Shown here in pieces: positions 58,706-64,000 of a DNA stretch of 64,000 nucleotides. A program made the position numbers and the translations under genes. Below the pieces are notes generated by a model that saw only the letters and a list, made by a program, of their open reading frames with translations, did no database searches and was not told where the DNA came from. The stretch covers positions 1-64,000 of the forward strand of contig NZ_RXHQ01000014.1 of NCBI RefSeq assembly GCF_004138105.1, written 5' to 3'. Origin of the DNA: Xylanivirga thermophila. GTDB taxonomy: Bacteria > Bacillota > Clostridia > Caldicoprobacterales > Xylanivirgaceae. The first letter of the stretch is position 1. Each line of letters opens with the position of its first letter.

Positions 58706-59893
58706 ATGGGTAGCCATCAAGCATCAGAACAAATGATAGGTTATCTTTATCAGGCTAGGTATGCATTGTACCTTTTATTGAATAATGATGATGAGCAATC
58801 AGAAATTAGCATTGAAAAATTTGACGATGTAAGCTTTGGAAACGATGATACTCCTGAAATCATGATTCAACTCAAGCATCATGTAAAGGCTTATGGTGAT
58901 TTAAATAACGCAAGTACAGATATATGGAGAACACTAAAAGTCTGGATAGATGCTATTAAAAAGCAACCAGATTTACTGTCTAAAACAAAATTCATGATAA
59001 TAACTACTGCTTCAGCACCAGGGGACACAGCAGCATATTATTTAAAAACTGAATCTGAAAAAAGAAATTCTATTTTGGCTTATAATATATTAAAGAAAGT
59101 TGCGGAAGAATCTCAGAACAAAAGCCACCAAAGTTATTATAAAGCATTTACCAGCATTCCAGAAACGCAAATTCAGCAATTATTAGATTGTATTTATATA
59201 CTTGATAAGAGTAGCAATATAGTCGATGTTGAATCTGATATAAAAAAAGCTATTAGATATTGTAGCCTTCCTCAATATATTGATAAAATATGTGAACGTT
59301 TGGAAGGCTGGTGGTATAAGAAAACAATAGAAGCTTTATGCTCAGAAACACCGATATTCATATCTCAGAGTCAAGTGCGTTCACACATTGTATCGGTTGG
59401 ATTGGAATATGCACCCGATAATTTACCTATTGATGTGGACGAATATGAAAACCTCAAATTAGAAGAGTTGTCTCCAAATGATCAAATATTTTATGAACAA
59501 TTAAAGCTAATTTGTTTAGGAAGTAATAGATTGAGAATAGCAATCAGAGATTATTATCGTGCTTTCCAACAGCGAGCAAACTGGGTCAGGGAGGAATTAT
59601 TATACACAAATGAGCTGGACAAATATGAAAAAAGGCTCATTGATGAATGGGAACATTCATTTTATGCAATGCAAGATGACTTGTTAGATTATGGGAATCA
59701 AGTTACGGAAGACATTAAAGTATCAAATGCCAAAAAACTGTATAGAGAAATTGAGGAAAAAGATATACGTGTTAGAGATCGTTGCAGTGATGCATTTGTA
59801 ATGAGAGGCAGTTATCATATCTTAGCGAATCAGCTTAGGGTAGGATGGCATATTGATTTTTATGAGCGTTTAGAGCAATTATTAAAGAACTGA
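58706..59893 (+). CDS. ABC-3C system effector with nuclease-like N-terminus
   Basis: The 395-residue protein has an N-terminal restriction-endonuclease-like motif set: GYLYQARYAL, EKFDDVSF and MIQLKHH (residues about 53-59), the D...Q-x-K core of the PD-(D/E)xK type seen in Cap4/DUF4297-like nucleases. The rest is helical and resembles the ABC-three-component C-terminal region (FQQRANWVREELL, YHILANQLRVGWHIDF). It heads a three-gene operon with a middle component and a DUF3732 ABC ATPase. The predicted job is to cut DNA when the sensor part is triggered. Confidence 0.82.
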   Translation: MGSHQASEQMIGYLYQARYALYLLLNNDDEQSEISIEKFDDVSFGNDDTPEIMIQLKHHVKAYGDLNNASTDIWRTLKVWIDAIKKQPDLLSKTKFMIITTASAPGDTAAYYLKTESEKRNSILAYNILKKVAEESQNKSHQSYYKAFTSIPETQIQQLLDCIYILDKSSNIVDVESDIKKAIRYCSLPQYIDKICERLEGWWYKKTIEALCSETPIFISQSQVRSHIVSVGLEYAPDNLPIDVDEYENLKLEELSPNDQIFYEQLKLICLGSNRLRIAIRDYYRAFQQRANWVREELLYTNELDKYEKRLIDEWEHSFYAMQDDLLDYGNQVTEDIKVSNAKKLYREIEEKDIRVRDRCSDAFVMRGSYHILANQLRVGWHIDFYERLEQLLKN

Positions 59894-59903
59894 GGTGATT
59901 TAT

Positions 59904-60392
59904 TTGAGGAATTGGAATCTTAGAGCAAAGGAAGTAGCTTATTTACTTAATCCGGCGTTTTGTGGTAGGCTATTGCACAGTTGCATTAAAACATATAATG
60001 AGGTGACAAAAAGAGCTTTTCCATTTCCTCTTGTTTATCTGGTTCTTCCATTGATACTTCATAAAAAAACTAGAGAGTGCATATCAAGTCGTACACAATT
60101 GATCATATGGCAACAACGATATCCTGAATTATTAATAGGTTTTGCTGAGAGAACAAAAGATATGGTACAGATAACCAATGAGGCTATGGAGCTTTTGCTT
60201 CAAAGTGGTGTTGTACTGTTAACAAACGCTGCAGAGCTTGAAATATCTCAAACGATTCGACCGCTCAGTAAGACAAAATATGTTAATGACGAAATCAAAG
60301 ATTGTCTTAATAAAAGCGAACATGTAGCTAAATGGTTTGCTGCAGCAGGAAAAGTTGAAACAGTATATGTTAGTTTGGGGGTAAGACCATGA
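59904..60392 (+). CDS. ABC-3C middle component
   Basis: The 162-residue protein (RNWNLRAKEVAYLLNPAFCGRLLHS in part, AFPFPLVYLVLPLILHK, FAERTKDMVQITNEAMELLLQSG) fits the three-component ABC system middle-component family. It probably links the effector and the ATPase. TTG 59904 is preferred because GAGGTGA (59892-59898) is spaced for it; a GTG at 59895 is in frame. It overlaps the ATPase start by 4 bp. Confidence 0.85.
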   Translation: MRNWNLRAKEVAYLLNPAFCGRLLHSCIKTYNEVTKRAFPFPLVYLVLPLILHKKTRECISSRTQLIIWQQRYPELLIGFAERTKDMVQITNEAMELLLQSGVVLLTNAAELEISQTIRPLSKTKYVNDEIKDCLNKSEHVAKWFAAAGKVETVYVSLGVRP

Positions 60393-62305
60393 TGCAAATA
60401 CGAGAATTAGTCCTATACGGATTAAATGGACAAGTAAGGCATTTGCCATTTCAATTAGGAAAGGTCAATATAATATCAGGAAAATCAAAATCCGGAAAAT
60501 CCGCTGTGGGCGACATAATTGATTATTGCCTTGGCGGAAGTTCTTGTGATATTGCCGATGGCGTAATTAGAGAAAATGTGTCGTGGTATGGATTGCTATT
60601 GCAGTTTGATAGCGAAAGAGTATTTGTAGCTCGCCAAAATCCGCCCCCCGGTCAACAGTCTACCGGCTTCTGTTATATTGAGATTGGAGAAAAAATAGAA
60701 GTTCCCGAAAAATGTGATTTTGTTTCCAATACTAATGTTGCTGGATTGGAGGAGGCTTTAACTAAGAGATTAGACATTTCTGAGAACCTAAATATACCGC
60801 CAGACGGACAAAGCCGCGATCCCCTTGCTGCTAATATTAGACATGCATTATACTACTGCTTTCAAAATCAGGATGAGATAGCAGCAAAAACTTTTTTATT
60901 TCATAAGCAATCGGAAGATTTCATTACTCAGGCCATAAAAGACACTTTGCCATATTTTTTGGGTATAGTGAATGAGGAATCGCTAGCTTTAGAAAATGAA
61001 AGAAGTATTCTAAAAAGAAAATTAGCAATTGAAAAACGCAGACTGGAAGAAATTAGAATGCTTCAAGGAGGAGGTTTACAAAGGGCCATTTCATTAATAT
61101 CCGAAGCAAAGTATGTAGGCCTTTTATACGATAATATTGAAGCAGATTATGACAGTTACGAATCTGTGTATAAAGTTTTAAAAAGCGTGAATGAATGGAC
61201 TCCTGTAAATGCTGAAACTGTTGGTATGGATCGTTTAAGCTTTTTACAATCAGAGCTTAAAAAATCTGAGGATGAATTGGAACAACTTAATCAGGATATT
61301 AGTAATGCAAAAACATTTGCAGGAGAAACGAGCGGCTACGCGAATGAAGTTGAGCATCAGAAAATTAGGCTGAGTTCAATTGGCTTATTTGAAAAGCTTG
61401 ATTTTAGACCGGATCATTGCCCCTTATGTGCCAACAAACTAGAAATGCCTTTGCCCAATATTGACATGATAAGAACCGCTATTAAAAACCTAGATGACAA
61501 TATACAAAACGTTACTCGAGAAAAACCCAAATTAAGAAAATATATTGACTCACTTGAATCAGAGAGGGAAAAAATACGACAAGACATTATCCAAGTAAAG
61601 TCTGAAATTGATGGCATTTATACTCAAAATCAGGATGCTATCGCATTAAAAGATTTAAATTCTAGACGTGCAAAAGTAGTTGGTAGAATTAGTCTATGGT
61701 TGGAAAGCGTAGAGCAACATGACGACTCTACAGGTAAAGAAAAAGCCATTAAAAAGATTGAGGACAGAATATGTGATATTGATGAAATATTAGATAAAGA
61801 CTCACTAGAAGATCGTAAGCAATCTGTATTATCACGAATATCTGTAGATATGAGTGAATGGGCTAAAGAACTGAACTTGGAACATTCTGAAAACCCATAT
61901 CGTCTAGATATGAACAAAGTTACAGTTATTGTGGATAAAGCTGATCGCCCTGTTCCTTTAAAACAGCTCGGCAGTGGGTCAAATTGGGTCGGGATACATT
62001 TAATAACCTACTTTGCGTTACATAAATATTTTATTACTCTGAACAGGCCGGTGCCTAATTTTATATTTTTGGATCAACCTTCACAGGTCTATTTTCCATC
62101 AGAATTGGATGAAAAAAATACAGATTGGAATATGGTTAGCACCTTGTATAACTTTATCACCAATAGGACATCAGAACTAAAGGGAAAGCTTCAAGTTATT
62201 ATAGTAGATCATGCTAATTTAAAAGATGAGAATTTTCGTAATTCTGTTATTGAAGATTGGTGGAATGAAAATAACTTAGTACCGGAAGATTGGTATAAAA
62301 AATAA
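60389..62305 (+). CDS. DUF3732-type ABC/SMC-like ATPase of the ABC-3C system
   Basis: The 638-residue protein has Walker A GKSKSGKSAVGDIIDY (residues about 31-46), a central coiled coil with a zinc-hook-like CPLC near residues 344-347, the signature-like LKQLGSGSNWVGIHL near 525 and FIFLDQPSQVYFP as Walker B, with Gln instead of the usual catalytic Glu. It resembles Rad50/SMC-type sensors. It probably senses foreign DNA or replication intermediates and licenses the nuclease partner. Confidence 0.9.
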   Translation: MMQIRELVLYGLNGQVRHLPFQLGKVNIISGKSKSGKSAVGDIIDYCLGGSSCDIADGVIRENVSWYGLLLQFDSERVFVARQNPPPGQQSTGFCYIEIGEKIEVPEKCDFVSNTNVAGLEEALTKRLDISENLNIPPDGQSRDPLAANIRHALYYCFQNQDEIAAKTFLFHKQSEDFITQAIKDTLPYFLGIVNEESLALENERSILKRKLAIEKRRLEEIRMLQGGGLQRAISLISEAKYVGLLYDNIEADYDSYESVYKVLKSVNEWTPVNAETVGMDRLSFLQSELKKSEDELEQLNQDISNAKTFAGETSGYANEVEHQKIRLSSIGLFEKLDFRPDHCPLCANKLEMPLPNIDMIRTAIKNLDDNIQNVTREKPKLRKYIDSLESEREKIRQDIIQVKSEIDGIYTQNQDAIALKDLNSRRAKVVGRISLWLESVEQHDDSTGKEKAIKKIEDRICDIDEILDKDSLEDRKQSVLSRISVDMSEWAKELNLEHSENPYRLDMNKVTVIVDKADRPVPLKQLGSGSNWVGIHLITYFALHKYFITLNRPVPNFIFLDQPSQVYFPSELDEKNTDWNMVSTLYNFITNRTSELKGKLQVIIVDHANLKDENFRNSVIEDWWNENNLVPEDWYKK

Positions 62306-62400
62306 AACACACTTGGAAATGGGATATACAATGTCAACATTATCTAACTGTTTTTTGTTTTCATGATATAATTATTTAAAAGTAGAGCCGAGGTGAAATA

Positions 62401-64000
62401 ATGAAATGGTTACATCTATCTGATTTGCATTTTAATCCTGATGATGATGGTACAGATAGTAATTATTTAAGAGATAAACTAAAGGATTTTTTATATCAAA
62501 ACCAAGTTGTTGTAGACTATTTGATCCTTTCAGGTGACTTTAGGGATGCAAGTTGCCAAGATGATACTGACGAAAACGCCCAAAAAGTTGCACAGTTTAT
62601 TTTGGGAATCACAAAATTAGTTGGAATAACTAATACATGTAATATTTTGTGCGTACCGGGAAATCATGATTTGAATCGAGACTATAATAATAGACAAGAA
62701 CTACTTATTACTGAAAAAAGCAAATATCAAACCGAAAAAGGTAGATTCGTTAATTTGCCTGAATTAGTTGATGCTTTTTCATTTTACAAGAAAGTACTGA
62801 ACTTTATCTACGGTACTGATTTTGTCAATACAATGTTTGATAATTGTTATAAGATCAGTCCTCATAAAGCTGTGGTGACAAAGGATTGTAATATTTTACT
62901 GATTAACACAGAACTTTTAGCGGGACAAAGTGTTGAAGATGCCAGTGGAAACAAATGCATAAATGATGCCGGAACGCTAATGGCAGGCAGTAGTTATGTT
63001 CTGAATGAGCTTTTAACCGTCAAGCCTACTGAAAAAATAACAATTGCTGTTGGTCATCGAGGGCTTGACTTGCTGGAACCTACTGAAAAAAGAAAGCTTG
63101 TAAATATTTTTAATGACTATGGAGTCTGCTTATATTTATGTGGACATAGTCATACGTTATGGGTAGATGACACCTTGGGTGTCCCGCAAGTCACTGTAGG
63201 ATGTATAAAACAAGAAAATGGAGTAAGAGCAGGTTTTTCGTTGGGGGAGTTTTGTGTAGAGAGTAATAATATTAATATCTCTGCGTATTCTTGGGAAAAC
63301 AATAGTTGGAACAAATATCAACATTTCTACAAAGGCAATTCAGATCTGCATATAGATTTAAATGGAGTTGCAGAAGCTTACGGTGGTGGTTTTGACAATA
63401 AAATTAAAATTGTTTTGGATGGCAGAGTAAGAGAGTTCTATTGCAGAGTTCCAACAGAGGGTATGAAATTTTGGATTGAACATTCTCCTATGATATCGGT
63501 GGGTTCAGGAAGCTTAACTTGCGTATTGAAAAACAATCAATACACACATCTTATTAACTACAATCATACATTTATATTGTCAAATGCTGTATGGAAAGTC
63601 ATAGGAATAGACTCAACTATTTCCGGTGTCACAAAACTCACCTGTAATAGAGAATTAAAAGGTCCATCCGATGATTTTAAAACAGGAATTGCAAACAAGG
63701 ACTCAATTTCAAACTACCGGATAGAATTACTGTCACCAATCGAAAATATAGGAGTAGATCAAAAAATAGAATTACTACCGCTACTAATTAAAGATTACAA
63801 ACATATTAAGGATGCAAAGCTTCTCTTGTCTGTATCCAATCAAAATATAATAGCTTCAGATAAGATGTCTATAATAGGAAAAAGCATTGGAAAGACAGAT
63901 ATTTTGATTTGGTGGGAAGATGACGATGAGATATTTTTGCGATTCTCTGTAAATGTATGCGATGAAAAACAAGAAAACGTAGGCTATAGACTATATAGAG
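62401..64000 (+). CDS. calcineurin-like metallophosphoesterase (runs off the window)
   Basis: The reading frame is open from ATG 62401 to the last base (533 codons, no stop). The N-terminal half is a calcineurin-type phosphoesterase with all metal-ligand motifs: LSDLHFN (D8, H10), SGDFRD near 43, PGNHDLN near 87, VGHRG near 217 and GHSH near 248. The rest is an extra beta-rich domain of unknown type. GAGGTGA precedes the start. It lies 95 bp after the ABC-3C operon and may be an extra effector or a separate phage-defence gene. Confidence 0.88.
   Translation, partial: MKWLHLSDLHFNPDDDGTDSNYLRDKLKDFLYQNQVVVDYLILSGDFRDASCQDDTDENAQKVAQFILGITKLVGITNTCNILCVPGNHDLNRDYNNRQELLITEKSKYQTEKGRFVNLPELVDAFSFYKKVLNFIYGTDFVNTMFDNCYKISPHKAVVTKDCNILLINTELLAGQSVEDASGNKCINDAGTLMAGSSYVLNELLTVKPTEKITIAVGHRGLDLLEPTEKRKLVNIFNDYGVCLYLCGHSHTLWVDDTLGVPQVTVGCIKQENGVRAGFSLGEFCVESNNINISAYSWENNSWNKYQHFYKGNSDLHIDLNGVAEAYGGGFDNKIKIVLDGRVREFYCRVPTEGMKFWIEHSPMISVGSGSLTCVLKNNQYTHLINYNHTFILSNAVWKVIGIDSTISGVTKLTCNRELKGPSDDFKTGIANKDSISNYRIELLSPIENIGVDQKIELLPLLIKDYKHIKDAKLLLSVSNQNIIASDKMSIIGKSIGKTDILIWWEDDDEIFLRFSVNVCDEKQENVGYRLYR

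Overview
The window looks like the chromosome of a low-GC, probably spore-forming clostridial Firmicute into which a conjugative element of clearly different base composition has inserted. Positions 1-6204 are AT-rich and chromosome-like: a 29-repeat CRISPR array (no cas genes inside the window), a cysteine-rich protein, two FAD-dependent oxidoreductases and a tRNA-Ala. The flank and the cargo genes use AT-rich codons. The element backbone is visibly richer in G+C, which suggests transfer from a gut-type Lachnospiraceae or Oscillospiraceae donor.

Positions 6205-14195 are an accretion zone. They hold a truncated relic of the first gene of a related element, several decayed genes (zinc-ribbon protein, S8 protease, phospholipase D-like protein, YugP-like metallopeptidase), two copies of a hairpin-rich MITE-like repeat, and three intact small modules: TetR with an EFR1 flavodoxin-ferredoxin, MarR with a MATE exporter, and an ECF sigma factor with its anti-sigma factor.

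Positions about 14196-58281 are the backbone of an integrative and conjugative element (ICE). Its left part carries accessory genes (YubB-like, D12 adenine methylase, AbrB-like, YodL-like, SpoVG). A complete Tad/Flp-type pilus operon follows (prepilin peptidase, CpaB, TadZ-like, TadA/CpaF, TadB, TadC and several pseudopilin-like proteins). The type IV secretion genes come next (VirB2-like, TrbL/VirB6-like, PrgI/VirB3-like, split VirB4, NlpC/P60 hydrolase), along with an amidoligase plus gamma-glutamylcyclotransferase pair. The mobilisation section has a structured, oriT-like region, an RHH accessory protein, a MobP-type relaxase fused to Sel1 repeats, a toprim protein and a VirD4-like coupling protein. 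The right end has a regulatory switch, a structured non-coding region, an orphan MazF-like toxin and a four-protein serine recombinase module. Two of those four proteins lack the usual catalytic parts.

Cargo is inserted between backbone blocks: a fluoride-riboswitch-controlled cation/proton antiporter (reverse strand), an MBL hydrolase (reverse strand), a lincosamide-nucleotidyltransferase-like gene, and a bcrR-bcrABD bacitracin-resistance operon whose promoter region carries a GACA-N7-TGTC operator.

Positions 58465-64000 are AT-rich again and hold a small HTH protein, a three-gene ABC-3C conflict system (nuclease-like effector, middle component, DUF3732 ABC ATPase) and a calcineurin-like phosphoesterase that runs off the window. 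This is the most likely defence locus here. Another recurring feature is a hairpin/U-tract leader followed by a shared A-rich CAGAAAGGA ribosome-binding segment in front of several ICE genes, which hints at element-wide attenuation or antitermination.
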